This document shows positions 22,251 to 34,617 of a DNA stretch of 64,000 bases, piece by piece. Every line of letters begins with the position of its first letter. The first letter of the stretch is position 1. Source of the stretch: Atrina japonica (Eukaryota > Mollusca > Bivalvia > Pterioida > Pinnidae); contig BROG01000917.1 in NCBI GenBank assembly GCA_030159075.1, forward strand, positions 16,001 through 80,000, written 5' to 3'. Made by a program: the position numbers and the translations under genes. The notes beneath the pieces are model-generated. The model had not been told where the DNA came from. It saw nothing but the letters and a program-made list of their open reading frames with translations, and did not search any database.

Positions 22251-23990
22251 ACATTTCACTTAGTGAAACAGAGTAGTCGCAAACAAGACCACTACACCGA
22301 CCATAAAACCTTGACACCAAACGCGGCTTTCGACATCCCTGTGTCAATAATTTGACAGTGAGTAGTCCACCTCTGTATATGAAATCCCCACATGCTGCAC
22401 ACGCCCTGGCACATCGGACCACCTGCGAAACACAAACTCCACACGCGGGTGACCGAGGGACATTACCACCCAAAAAGCCGAAACCGCCGCGCCTGTCGCA
22501 CAGCCCAGCTGTCAATCTCCCATCTGTGTTTATATTAAGTAAAATGTCTAAGTATGAAGCGTGTGTGCCCGACTCCGTTGTATCCCTAATCTCCAGTCCG
22601 CCGGGATACATCGCACCGACATATGTACGAAAATTGTCACCACTAATTGACGAAACGTCGTCGATATATCTAAATGTCAAATTAAAGGACACGGCTAACG
22701 TTTTCTTCTTTTGATTCAGCAGTTTCTGAACGAAGTCTGCTTCGTATGAATAATGGGACAGGTCGGCCAATAAAGGAGCACAATTGGTTCCCATAGGAAT
22801 GTCGACAGTTTGTTGAAAGACCACGTCTCCGAACATTACAAATATATTGTCTATTAGAAATTCCAGCATGTTTTTATATCAACTTCAGCATATTCATGTG
22901 CAGAACCAGAGCGGTGTCTGACGAAACAAGCATCCCGTCAGCCAACCACTCTCCACACTCAAACAATCTCCGGGCACCACCCCCAGCGAAAAAACAGCCG
23001 TCCATGATGCTGAAAAGTCTCTCCTTCAATCCCCCATGTGGAACAGCAGTGCAAAGAGTAGAGAAGTCATAAGTTTTGACACCGTGAATTCGAGAAAAAT
23101 TGTGTGCCTTCAAATTTTCCAAAAGCCGTACAGAATTCCCAAGCACCCACATCCGACCCACACCGCCTCTGGAACAAGCAACTGTACAGCACTGCTGAAG
23201 TTTCTCCTTAACGGCTGTCAATATCTTGGCCGGATCCTGCCATGCATCCCTGCCTATATGGAGCCCCATGAAGTCTAGGTATCCAGTATAAATGTGGTAG
23301 CTCGAAATCGGTATCCGTTGTAGGTATATCAAATGAGCGCAATACGGACACGTGATTTTGAAGGATCTCGTCCTTTGAAAGTGAGCCACGTGTGTATGTA
23401 GGACCTCCAGAATTCGCACTAAACCCAAGCTCCTCCAACAAACAACTACAGCAACGTGCCCTACAAACAAAAACCACACCATTCGAGGCCCCGTCCGCCG
23501 GTACCAGCACACACCGGCCATGCAATCCATCCAGCCCAGTCACCACCTCCGGACCACCAAACACAGAGGGACAATGTGCTCCAATAGTCCCTTTAAGTTT
23601 CCGAATACGAGACTTTATCAAACCACCGTATGGCTCCCAGCCATTCAGACAAAGTGCCTGGCTCCACGTCTCCATGCCTGGCCCATCGTCTGGCATAATC
23701 TTCGACAGAATCCATAACCAAACTGAAATTCTGACGCCAATTAAAGGAACGGGCTTCCCGGTATTTAGGGCCCCTTAAAATAAGATTTTTTAGGCTTTCA
23801 TTTTCAACAACAGAAACGCCACCGGCAACGACATGCCCGATAGTAGTGCATTTGAAAGGGGATGAAGCACATGAACATGTGACAGTGCTGTGTAGAAGAT
23901 GGCTGATGTCTAGGCACTTCAAAACCTGTTTGTAATTGAATAGCTTGGATGCGATGGTAGGTGTATAGCCATATGAAATGCAAGGCGTGG
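22222..23990 (-). pseudogene. Naiad reverse-transcriptase region, frameshifted and A-to-G hypermutated
   Basis: In minus-strand order: the linker TVTCSCASSPFKC at about 23895-23855, then NESLKNLILRGPKYREARS. The RT fingers follow with VLVPADGASNGVVFVC (VLVPADKASNNVVFVC expected for the family) and FELPHLYWIPRLHGAPY. Motif A appears as YDFSTLCTAVPH, then TVDIPMGTNCAPLLADL, then the catalytic YIDD in NLTFRYIDDVSSI. The C-terminus ends SEMLSCLFVGGC then TGA. Frameshifts lie near 23600, 23290 and 22865. From about 23700 to 22260 the coding strand is unusually G-rich, with Tyr-to-Cys, Lys/Asn-to-Gly, Thr-to-Ala and Met/Ile-to-Val changes against sister copies. RT would copy element RNA at the target. 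Confidence 0.85.
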
Positions 23991-23993
23991 TCT

Positions 23994-25174
23994 TCAGTTT
24001 AAAATATGGTGGAATACAGGACCGAAATTTTTATGATTCAGAACACTGCCAATGTTTAAAGCGTCTATGCCTTTATTTGTAAATTTAAGTTTAAGGAAAA
24101 GACGTTTCCGTTCAGAACAGTCATCGTTTGTAACGCGTGCAGGCTTAAACAGTCTGTGACAAGCGATGCCCATTATAATGGAGTTCAGTATGTATTCTGG
24201 GGTTGAAAATTCCGTGTAGGGATTCACTCTTGACTCTTGAAAATGTTTCTCGAGATTTGTAAAAGGAACAGAATAAAGATTGCTGCGAATGTGATGAAGA
24301 CCCAATTTTTCATTAACGCAAGGCAAAAGAGATGAAAAAGTGACACCATGTATGTAGGGCCTGTTGTATGAACGATGTCCGTGACTTCGCTTACGTCTTA
24401 CGTTAGAATTAAAAAGTTCCATCACATTAACACCATTACACAGTGGGCTTGACAGATTGCCCACACTTTGGATACCATCGCCACATCCATAGGGATATGC
24501 AGTGCCAAGCTGCCCAATCCAAAATTCTTCACGTTGTCTACGGAAGGGGGTACTCAAGGTGGGATTGTTGGTCCAGTGGTATATTTTTTCAATTATACGC
24601 ACTCTCATAGACAAAATGGAATGGACAGGAGAGTTGAAATGTCAATAGAGTATCTGGTTACCCCCATTATTAATCTCGAATCGATGACCAGATACTCTTT
24701 TATTTAAGGGCCCCTTAGTTTCGCCAACATAAATCAAACCACACAAGATACACTCAATTCCGTAAACAACGTCAGATGATTTGCAGTCTAGATGATCCCA
24801 GCTTCTGGTGTTGTAATGCTTATTTGTCAGATTGCTGGTGAACACTTGATCAGTTATTAATATATGACAATTTTTGACAGAACATTTAGAAATTGTTGGT
24901 ATATTTTTTGAAAATAAACTAACAAAAATGTCGTCAAGTGGAATCTGACAATTTTTATGGGAACATAAGCATTATTATGTTTATACCATAACTGGTCAGC
25001 TTTTGACTGTACAAATGTTAAATTGTTCATGTCCCGAAGGACAACCCGAGGAGCACCAAGCAATCTCTGCGAGTCTGTGCTCCCGATAGACTTCACAGAA
25101 GGACACCTTTTTATACTGGGCGTTGTGCCACCCAGTATGCAATTTTTTGGTACTTTTTTATCCATTAAATGCAT
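23994..25174 (-). pseudogene. Naiad N-terminal region and GIY-YIG endonuclease, with TGA and frameshifts
   Basis: The frame runs from SIKRCPSVKSIGSTDSQRLL, through a frameshift near 24965, to LDDIFVSLFSKNIPTISKC and KNCHILITDQVFTSNLTNKH. The GIY-YIG domain follows: DVVYGIECILCGLIYVGET with LNKRVSGHRF, which holds the conserved Tyr, Gly and Arg positions. After NQILY a TGA (24644-24642) is followed in the same frame by HFNSPVHSILSMRVRIIEK and FRRQREEFWIGQLGTAYPYG. A one-base frameshift near 24010 separates this part from the linker and RT. The nuclease would nick the target for RT priming. It is not GC-shifted, unlike the RT half. Confidence 0.8.
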
Positions 25175-25251
25175 ATGTACCGAGTGACAAATATCCTCGG
25201 GGACAATATGTCCACCAGCAGTGATACATACTCGGTGGTAAAAATATAAAA

Positions 25252-25495
25252 AATATCAGATACCAAAGTATAAATCAATAGAATGTCCAGGACATAGATA
25301 CAAATCCGACAAAAATGGACAAACATGGACCTCTGGAAACCAAGATGTGGGATCAGGTGCCATGGAGGAGTAAGCATCCCCTGTCGACCGGTCACACCCG
25401 CCGTGAGTCCAATGTCAAATCTAATGAAACACGCGAGGAGTGTATCCTCGTCACAATTGGTACAGACGTCTCAACAACCGCCAACGAAAAGACAA
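25252..25495 (-). repeat. Upstream pseudo-LTR of the Naiad copy
   Basis: Direct repeat of 22006-22250, differing at few positions. It has the TGT-TGA-GAC site at 25473-25471 and an open frame after it. Confidence 0.85.
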
Positions 25496-25499
25496 ATAT

Positions 25500-25880
25500 A
25501 TATATTTATGATAGTTGCATCCCTCATATTCGCCATATTTATTCAAACGACACGTATGGAATGTATTGGGGATGAATACCACTATACTATGGTTTGCAGA
25601 TCTTTAAATGGAAGTAGAAAAAAAGTATTTACCAGTGAGATATACCTTTCATCCTAACACCTTACAGTTTTATAATTTATTTCAATGCATAAAAATTCCA
25701 GTTGTTAATAATTTATCAAAGTTTATAAAGATAATAAATAAGAGAGTTATCCCCCTTTGGTTAGAAATGTGAATGTATGTGTACACTTATGTGCTATTTT
25801 CTATGTAATGTTTGTATTTATATCTTGTCTATGTGATACATTACAATGTGAGAATAAATTGAATGAATTGCTGTCATTGT
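25500..25880 (+). pseudogene. 3' end of a degraded LINE
   Basis: Plus-strand pieces GDEYHYTMVCRSLNGSRKK and, after a frameshift, KYLPVRYTFHPNTLQFYNLF resemble the last part of LINE ORF2 proteins (H-Y-x3-C, then a basic KY-Y-x-HPN segment). They are followed by a tail ending AATAAATTGAATGAATTG, as in many LINE 3' ends. It is truncated upstream by the Naiad. The family is not assignable by eye. Confidence 0.5.
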
Positions 25881-25889
25881 GTTGTTTAC

Positions 25890-27060
25890 TTACATGTATA
25901 CGGGTATATCCAATAACATGTATACATGAATGTATTGAAATATGTGATATTTATGTAAAATGGGCGGTTCTATTAAGAGAATTAAGGGTTTGTCTTGTTA
26001 ACATCCTTGTTTATATATATTAAGATTTTCGTGGTGTAATAGACGAGAAATGATCCCTATGTCAAACAACATATCTGTGATGGTTGGCCTAGCACTGTTT
26101 ACCACGTATAGGTACCAATTACCATATGGTGTTATAAGTCACCTTTTGTGAATAGTGCATTGTAATACTATCATCTTTATCTCTTCAAGGGAGTAGCTAC
26201 TTTTGATTAAATATATTGCAAAACAACCACATGATAATTTATTTATCTTGTGACTCAGACTGAAATTAGAGGCAATTGTTGTACCCGGTTTTCAACAATA
26301 CACTCCAAAAATCAATCCATCATTTGACATAATTGTTTTTTAATTCATGTTTCGTACATATTTACGTGTTTGACTTTGTCTAAAATCACATTTACAGTAT
26401 AAACATCGTGTACCATAATTATGTCGACATTAAATATATACATAGTGATTTCTGAATCATACGATACTTTGGTTTTTCTTGAAAAATGGGTTTTACTTTT
26501 TATAAATAGATACAGCATCATGATGCTATAAATATTCAACAATAAACATTTTAAAATATTCCTTTCGTTTTAAACCCGATATCGTTTTAATGTAAAAGTG
26601 ACATTCTGCATCATTTAATATTTTATAATTGTATATTTTTGTTTAGGCTCACATTTAAACACAATATTGAAGTAATAAAGACTCCTGGACATAAATACAT
26701 GTACATCAAATTGCCGCCAAAATTGTTATATCTATACAAGAATTACAGGCAGTTGGTATACGAAACTATGAACGAAATGTTGGCGAAAAATATGCTTTGA
26801 TTACAGATGTATTTATGCTCTGCTAAAGTTGATCACAACCATTGTTTCTGTTTACAGGTAACTCATTCGGTATTTTATATTCCCCCCATGGTTTACAGAT
26901 TATTTCCTTCGTTTTTCCTCGTCTACACTTGGGTATTAATTATGACCACACAATACAATTGCTTTACCCAGAGCTTATATGCCGTTTATGTAATGAGAAT
27001 GCAGTGCATACATTGTTATGTCCGACTTCATTTGCGGACATAAACATCACGTGAAATAAA
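25890..27060. other. AT-rich intron, no supported gene
   Basis: Short frames only. A CRLCNEN...LLCPT piece near 26960-27030 could be a LINE zinc-knuckle scrap but is too short to claim. Confidence 0.35.
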
Positions 27061-27065
27061 AGTAA

Positions 27066-27195
27066 TCAAGCTTGGGCGTGCTGAGTGAAACGGAAATCTC
27101 CACCCTAGTATTAAAAACAGAACCAGATTGTTACTACTCGGGTGGAGATTTCCTTATCCACTCGACACACCCAGTTAAGATTACATCAGTCTTAG
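27066..27195. mobile_element. Palindromic MITE, same family as 45.50-45.64 kb
   Basis: GGAAATCTCCACCC (27092-27105) and GGGTGGAGATTTCC (27140-27153) form a perfect 14-base inverted pair. The flanks GTGCTGAGTGA and AAGATTACATCAGTC match GCTGCTGAGTGA and AAGATTATATCAGTC at 45.5 kb. Confidence 0.65.
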
Positions 27196-27199
27196 TACT

Positions 27200-28925
27200 A
27201 TTTTGTTCTTCATAGTTGTACACTTTAGAAACGCCATGTATTTCAATACCATAGATTCATTTCATATTTTACATTAACCTTAATGTTATATAAGATGAAA
27301 ATCAATGTGTTGTGAGGAAGTATTTTTCTTTACCAGTATACCAGACCACAACATATGTCTAATCAGTTTATAATTAATCAGTTAAAAAGACCACCGACCT
27401 CTATATTGTTTTACGTTTGCATTTCTCACATTTTGTCGTTGATACCGTGACCAAGGTTGTTGTTTAACATATAGTGATAGATATCTTGTTCATGGGTTAT
27501 TGTTTAACATATTGTGGTGAAAACTGTAGGTATCGTTAATTCTGTTATTGACTTGATCGTGTACTCACGGTTCCTATCCTACCTTTGGACCCAAGTTCAC
27601 TAAATTTACTGAATCTCAACTTTAATTTTACTACTACGTTTGACCATCTAGTGGTTATGATGATTAGGAAACATATATATATATATTTTCATTTTAATAA
27701 AAATCATTGCAATAAATGTTAAATATGCTACTCAAATTCTAGTATGCACACAATATACAGTATTTTCATCTTAAAATCAACAAAAGTTAGTTAAGCTTTT
27801 TAGTATCGAGTAAATTCGATAACACTGGACTCAAGAAAATTGTGTTTGTCCACTGTTCTCTCTTCGCTGGTTTGTATGTTTTTCCATGCAAATGTAGTAG
27901 ACAAGTTTTTTTTCATTGACATTAGAGTGCCTCTTAAATATTTTCAGGAACATTTTAAACGTATATAAGTATATATGTACAAGTAAAGATTAGGAAAATC
28001 ATTGTGTTCAAAGAAAAAATAACATGTATATATGAATCAGATTTATTTACGTATATTCATTTTTGAAAGCTTTGAGACAAATGTTTAAATATCAATTATC
28101 GAGAACATCAATTGCTTTAAAGAATATATTTAGAACTCGTTTTTTTCTTCAAATGCATTTTGCGTCTGTCCACTTATCATATTTTTCAAGTTTATATTAT
28201 AACCACCATTACTTTATTGGTTCACATATAACAACTTCAACACAGGGCACGTGTTAGATGATGTACAGATCCTTTTGAATCACACGATGACAGTTGAAAT
28301 CTCCGTTCTGTGGATAGCACAAACACGAAGCAACAGTGAGAGAACATTCTGTTTACTCAGTCTGTCCATCTGGGTATGGTTTTATGGTATCATGGTATGC
28401 ATGCACTGACGCTGGCAGCAAGAATGTACATATGTCTGGACCAACCCTGCATCAAGTCGATTTTCGATATAGGCAATTCGTTACCATTACGCTATTCCGT
28501 TTGGGATGCATACTCAATTTTGTTCCTGAAAATATACCATTATCGATAAAATCACTGCAGAATAAAAATTCGAATTTTGCATTAACAAAATTTTTCAATC
28601 CGTAAATTGTAAGTTAAGATTAAGTCTTTAAAGAGAATCCCCCACAGAATGACAATTGCATTTCTCAAATCGTATTTACCCGTAATCAAATGTTTGGTCA
28701 TATCTTACTTGATATATAGATTCACTTAATGCATTATACATAACCACACAAAACCCATACAAATAAATATAACGCTATAAAATGTCTTTATATTGAAAGG
28801 CTTATGCAAAAATCTCAAGTAGTCTTCGACGATATAATTGTGTTTGCGTCTCAATAATCATAATGATCTATATATCCAAAGCTTCGAACCATACTAATTA
28901 GCTGAAGATATTGTAGTGTTTATAA
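27200..28925. other. Intron 1 sequence, nothing recognised
   Basis: A plus-strand frame at 28336-28605 and shorter ones have no domain I recognise. AT-rich. Confidence 0.4.
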
Positions 28926-28932
28926 TTCTTAC

Positions 28933-29032
28933 CTAGTGTTGATACTTTCTTGATAACGTCGACCAGCCCCATGACCATTACAAACAATGTGTAGAACACA
29001 ATAAACACAAATAAGGACTGTTTCTCTGACAT
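28933..29032 (-). CDS. First coding exon (signal peptide) of the minus-strand EGF/CCP gene
   Basis: ATG at 29032-29030 sits in a good context (GAAAATGTC). The exon reads MSEKQSLFVFIVFYTLFVMV then MGLVDVIKKVSTL and ends at a consensus donor, CTAG|GTAAGA, in phase 1. Residues 5-25 are strongly hydrophobic, typical of a signal peptide. A TATA box lies 51-58 bases upstream of the ATG. The next phase-compatible exon I find is the MEGF-type exon at 11866-11705, giving an intron of about 17 kb full of mobile elements. Linking these exons into one gene is inference; the exon itself is well supported. Confidence 0.75.
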
Positions 29033-29082
29033 TTTCTTCTGTTGCTTGCTGTAGACTTATGGTTGCTGATATTCTCTGTCGC

Positions 29083-29090
29083 TTTATATA
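29083..29090 (-). promoter_or_regulatory. TATA box of the minus-strand gene
   Basis: GGTATATATAAAGCGAC on the minus strand, 51-58 bases before the ATG. This leaves room for a 5' UTR of about 20-30 bases if transcription starts about 30 bases downstream. Confidence 0.65.
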
Positions 29091-29099
29091 TACCTAGCT

Positions 29100-30086
29100 G
29101 GTGTTATTTTTAAACAACATTTATGTCACACATAAGTGATTCACTGGAGGCAATTAAAGGGAAACCGATTAAGAGTACTGATATTTCACACTTGTTTACA
29201 GCGAGATGGTAATATTGCGTCATTATTATCTCTTTCGTTTTTTATTTGAATAATAAAAAGCTACAAACATTTTGTTAATGACGAAGAAAACATACTCTAT
29301 TAAAATTACAGTCAATGAGAAGTAAGTATCATCTTGACAAGGAAACTGGATTTTAAGCATCACTGTTTCATGATATGATGATAATGAGACATATATTTTG
29401 TGTTGAAATAGTATTAACTCTCATAAAGATTCTATTAATCTCATTACCTGCCTAAGCTATCGATGTATTATTTGTGTGATAAATATCTTTCTTTGATATT
29501 CGTATAATGCATTTTGCCTTTATAGGTGGACAGTGTGGACCAGAGAAGACTTATGTATCTGAATATCCACGTCATTGAACAGTATACAAATATGATCAGG
29601 ACTCAGTAATACGTATCACATTCATATTTGTTTCCTGCTATTTAACTGTAAACAATGTGCACGAAAGTCACAACGGATCTTTGCTTGTAAATGCGAACAA
29701 TATAAATAACATAAACAAGATCAAGGAAGTTGTTTAGATTTCGGTCTATGTTTACTTGTATGATACAAAAATATGATTTTACTATATATGCAGTACCTAC
29801 AACATACTTCGAGAGCTTCATACATAAAATACAAAAATAAGACGAAGGAGGTTCTGGTCAACCGAGATATGACAAGTGTCATGAAATGAAATTGCGATGT
29901 GAAATATCAAGTTACCATTCAAAACTCCTACAATTTTACATCACGGAGAACAAGAGTAGAAATCAACATACCTAAGTGTTTGACACTGTGTTAAGAATTT
30001 ACATCAGAAAGACTGCTAAACCAGCTTATAAGTTTTCATAATTGTTATATGTAAATACTATGTATGAGTCAGTCAAGATATCGACT

Positions 30087-30090
<4 letters not shown>
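29100..30090. other. Upstream flank, nothing recognised
   Basis: AT-rich intergenic sequence without an identified gene. Confidence 0.4.

Positions 30091-30091
<1 letters not shown>

Positions 30092-30174
<83 letters not shown>
30092..30174. repeat. (GA)n microsatellite
   Basis: About 83 bases of pure GA. Confidence 0.97.
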
Positions 30175-30694
30175 AGGTCCAATAAGGGAACAAAACGTCC
30201 GGGAATAATCGGTAAAGACACCGTGGTCGTGTTGGTTGAACATCGAGCTTTATACCATGTAGTTTCTAACCTAAATTAGCCCTTGTTTCAGCAGAGCTGA
30301 TTTTCTGAGAAAGTTTGTCAAGTTACTTGCAAGATGTCGATGGTCTTTTCATTGGTACATTGTGCCTCTCCACCATTACATACTTGCCATCAGTTTACAC
30401 TGAAAATGGTCGAGTGCGGCGTAATCACCTTGTAAAGAAACCACAAAAAGACTTTCAAGAAGAAAAGTCATCATTTCAGACAGGGAATTATTATAATTGT
30501 AGAGTAATGAGCATTTTATATCAGCGAAATGTACTCAAGCTGGATCCTTCATATCGTCGAGACAACTTATCACTCTTTATAATCTTACGTATAATTTTCT
30601 CATACCGGATCATCCCTGAGATACAAACACAATACGCAGATTACACAGGGTTATTACTTCATAAATGTAGGTTTAAGGCAAAATAGAGTTTTAT

Positions 30695-31612
30695 TCCTAG
30701 GACTACACAAATGCTATGACTACACATACAATACACAAGTGCTAGGACTACAAGTCACAAGTGCTAGGACTACAATACACAAGTGCTAGGACTACACAAC
30801 TGCTAATACTTACAATACAAGTGCTAGGACTACAAGTCACAAGTGCTGGGACTACAATACACACGTGCTAGGACTACACAACTGCTACGACTATACAACT
30901 GCTAACACTTACATTACACAAGTTCTAGGACTACAATACACAAGTGCTAGGACTACACATTTGCTACGACTATACAACTGCTAACACGTACAATACACAA
31001 GTTCTAGGACTACAATATACAAGTGTTTGGAATACAACACACAAATACTAGGACTACACAAATGGTAGGACCACAAAAAACAAGTGCTAGGACTAACAAT
31101 ACACAGTTACTAGGACTACGCAAATGCTAACACAATACTCAACTACAAAAATGCTAGGAGTTACAATACACAAATGGTAGGTACAACATACAAGTGTGCA
31201 AGGAATACAATACACAAGTGCTAGGACTACAATACACAAATGCTAGGTACAACAAACAAGTGTGCAAGGAATACAATACACAAGTGCTAGGAGTACAATA
31301 CACAAATGCTAGGTACAACAAACAAGTGTACAAGGAATACAATACACAAATGCTAGGTACAACACACAAATGTGCTAGAAATACAATATACAAATGCTAG
31401 GACTAACAATACACAAATACAAGGACTTACAACACACAAATGTGCCAGGCCTACAATACACAAGTGCTAGGACTAACAATACGCAAATATTAGGAATTAC
31501 AGCACACAAATGTGCTAGGACTATAATACACAAGTTCCAGGACTTACAATACACAAGTGCTAGGATGTACAACATACAAATGTGCTAGAACTACAATATA
31601 CAGGTGCTAGGT
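30695..31612 (+). repeat. Minisatellite, 20-22 bp units (CTAGGACTACAATACACAAG)
   Basis: More than 30 diverged units vary between CTAGGACTACAATACACAAGTG, ACAAATGCTAGG and CAACACACAAATGTGCTAG, with a loose higher-order pattern near 31190-31390. Repetitive frames on both strands are artefacts. Confidence 0.92.
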
Positions 31613-31959
31613 TTTCATTTTGATGTTTACTATTACGCAAGCGAATTAAGGAAAATAAAATTGGCATTTACCCACACACATCCTTTTGCCGTGACAGGAT
31701 TTTAAACAACAACAAAAAGCTGCTAGGAATAATCTTTTCTTCTAGATTTGTTTACTAGACTAACGCCTTGTTTATAAAAGCCATGTTTCCGCCCATGTAT
31801 CCTGTGTTCATGCAATAAATAAGTGGATATCAGTCGCTAATGTAAAACACAAAAAAGTCAAACGAGTTCATTGCATTCAACCTCGGCTAAGATTTTCTAC
31901 TTTAGTTAGTAATTTCACATTATACTTTCTTCATCAGGGTTTCAAATGTAAATCTATCT

Positions 31960-32002
31960 ATCTGTCTCTGTCTGTCTGTCTCTCTGTCTCTGTCTGTCTG
32001 TC

Positions 32003-32037
<35 letters not shown>

Positions 32038-32047
32038 GTCTCTCTCT

Positions 32048-32145
<98 letters not shown>

Positions 32146-32146
32146 G
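31960..32146. repeat. (TCTG)n/(TC)n plus (TA)n compound microsatellite
   Basis: TCTG/TC tract at 31960-32047, then about 97 bases of pure TA. Confidence 0.95.
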
Positions 32147-32149
32147 TTT

Positions 32150-33220
32150 CACTGTATAATAGCATCAGAAGCGATAAGCAACTCCTGACGCCAACATCAA
32201 CTGTGCCAACAAGAGACATTTGTATAAGTTGTACAAACGTGTGTGTTAATTGTTGTGAAATAGATTAGTTCAATAACCATGATAGATGACACCACCGTCA
32301 TTCAGTACAAATAAATTCGATATATTGACTTGATTAATTTGTCGTATATCAGACGGATTGATGTAAGCCGTTGAATCCATCATTTCATTTCAAATGTCAT
32401 ATCTTTAGGGAGAAACGTACACAAGCAACAAAACTTCAAAACACGTAATATGCTATATTAATACCGTCATGTATTCGGTCTTGTTTTTCTTCATATACAG
32501 GTAGAGTACGTGAAATCAAGGTCAGATATATATCATATGTGAATTAATATTGCTGTGAAAATTCATTCATGCATGTCTGTAATCCGTCAAATAGGTTGTT
32601 TGGTGAATAACATTCGAGCTACATATGTAAATCAATTACTACAGAATGTTATTACATATTTTGAAATGTTTATTGGGGTTAAAGTTTTTATTATGAATTT
32701 CATATCTTGTTTTCGTTTAAATGATGGTGACATTTGTCCTAGACATATGTCTTGTATTTTCACATAATCCATTACCTATTTTTAAATTCAGATGAATTTG
32801 TTGACAAAGTGCACGGAAACACAAACATATACATGTATATAACATCTTTTCAAAAATGACTACAAGAAGATTAGTAAATTTGTCAAATCTGTGAACACAG
32901 AGAAGGGGGATATTTTGCTGTTACTAGTTTACTTGCGGGGGGTAGGTACTAATAGTACTTTCTCGGGTTGCCGGGCCGTTTTCCCAATCATTAAAGAAAA
33001 ATACCGATTCGGCAGCAAAGTGTGTTAAATGTGTAGTTTAAAGTTATATAACAAATTACATTGTAGTTGTAAACGTCAGCAGATAGCTTTTATTCAAGTT
33101 CTAGTTATATACTCCATAATTAAACCATTAGATAACCAAATCAAACGAAATCTTCAAAACCAAATATCAATAATACGCTCTTTATTTAAACTGACAAAGG
33201 AATGGAAACCAAAACTGAAG
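32150..33220. other. Intergenic, nothing recognised
   Basis: Short AT-rich frames only. Confidence 0.4.
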
Positions 33221-33225
33221 AAACA

Positions 33226-33226
33226 C

Positions 33227-33322
<96 letters not shown>
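33226..33322. repeat. (TA)n microsatellite
   Basis: Nearly pure TA with one interruption. Confidence 0.97.
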
Positions 33323-33324
<2 letters not shown>

Positions 33325-33329
33325 CGAGA

Positions 33330-33735
33330 TCCAGTAAGTTCATTCAATTTCTTCCAAGCCTTTATCAATCTGGCTCCACAACCGATTTCGTCTGGAGCGG
33401 TTTATAGATTATTAGAATATTGAAAGTTACAAAACTCATAATATTGCAAAACCACTTCTTTATTGTGCAACACTTTATACAACAACTCAACATATGATAT
33501 GAAAATATGCTTTAAAAATTACCAACAACAGTTTGTCATTAATATCTTTTTGTAAACTTGAATATCTTGTCATTAAACAACTAGCTTTTGTTTAAACCCC
33601 TCTGATTCGAAGAAAGTCCTACGAGGTGGCTATCAAAGAGATACTAGGATTTCTCATTTGATAATATAAAGTATCCTCAGAAATTAACTCAATTTAGTAT
33701 CAAAGATGTCATTTCATCAGCTGACTGCTTAAATC
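33330..33735. other. AT-rich intergenic sequence
   Basis: Nothing recognised. Confidence 0.4.
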
Positions 33736-33736
33736 C

Positions 33737-33930
33737 ACATTAACTGTGTTTGCAAAGACATTATTTTTCTACTTTGACTACTTGTGTTTAATGTACAATA
33801 CCAAATAAAAGCTATACACAGGCATAAAAATCTTATATTCCTATTTTTTTTTTAAATTTCGGTCAGGTCCAAAGTAATATGCATATACAGATACATGTAG
33901 ATAGGTTGAATAAATCAGTTGTGCGACGTT
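33737..33930 (+). mobile_element. Partial copy of the TTAAAGGGGCATTAGC MITE
   Basis: Internal blocks ATTAACTGTGTTTGCAA, TAAAAGCTATACACAGGCAT and TATATTCCTATTTT match the full copies at 43.47 and 45.66 kb. The terminal repeats are decayed. Confidence 0.6.
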
Positions 33931-33939
33931 CAGGTATAT

Positions 33940-34615
33940 TGGCGATATTCTATCAATTAACAATGAACATACGTATGTAAATACGACAGATATGAAATCA
34001 AATATAAATTATTACAAAGGAAAGCATATTCTTTATGTTTGGATATTTTACTTTATCATCTACATAGGGTTTTATATTTTAGGGTTCAAATGCCAGTATA
34101 TGTTCCACAGATATGTAATACCATACATAGACAATCGACAAATTTTTATTAATAGATATGATTAGAAACTTTGCTGTGTTTAAAGAAGCTGATGAATTAG
34201 TTTTTATTTTTTTAAATTTATTTGAGATTTCTTTTATTAATGCCACATAATCAATCTTTTGAAATTGCTTTAAAAATGAAATGGACGCAAAAACGGATAA
34301 AAAAGAAATAGTACAGTGATCCTTAGAAAACTATTATTATTCTACCAATAATATGGTCTGGTAATTCCTGGCTATTAAAACCCTAAGGTTTGTAATTTCA
34401 AATATTTCTGGCAGGATGTTATTTCCATTTGGAGCAGCATCCAATATTTTTCCAATGCAAGCCCCGACGATATTTTGTCTCAACCACTGTGAATAAACAC
34501 TAAATAAAAGTTAACAGGAATCATTTTATAAAGAAGACTTGGATAAAAATGACATTTTCTTTATAAATGATATGATAGAAGAAAACGTTAATTTGTATAG
34601 CTTTAACATATGGAA
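33940..34615. other. AT-rich intergenic sequence
   Basis: Nothing recognised. Confidence 0.4.
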
Positions 34616-34617
34616 GC

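Noticed and set aside
26807..27054. Plus-strand frames with CRLCNEN and LLCPT
   Set aside because: A possible LINE scrap, but too short and frameshifted to call.
30695..31612. Regular short repeats that might suggest a CRISPR-like array
   Set aside because: Units are contiguous and diverged without unique spacers, in a eukaryotic genome; they are minisatellites, as are 59.1 and 62.2 kb.
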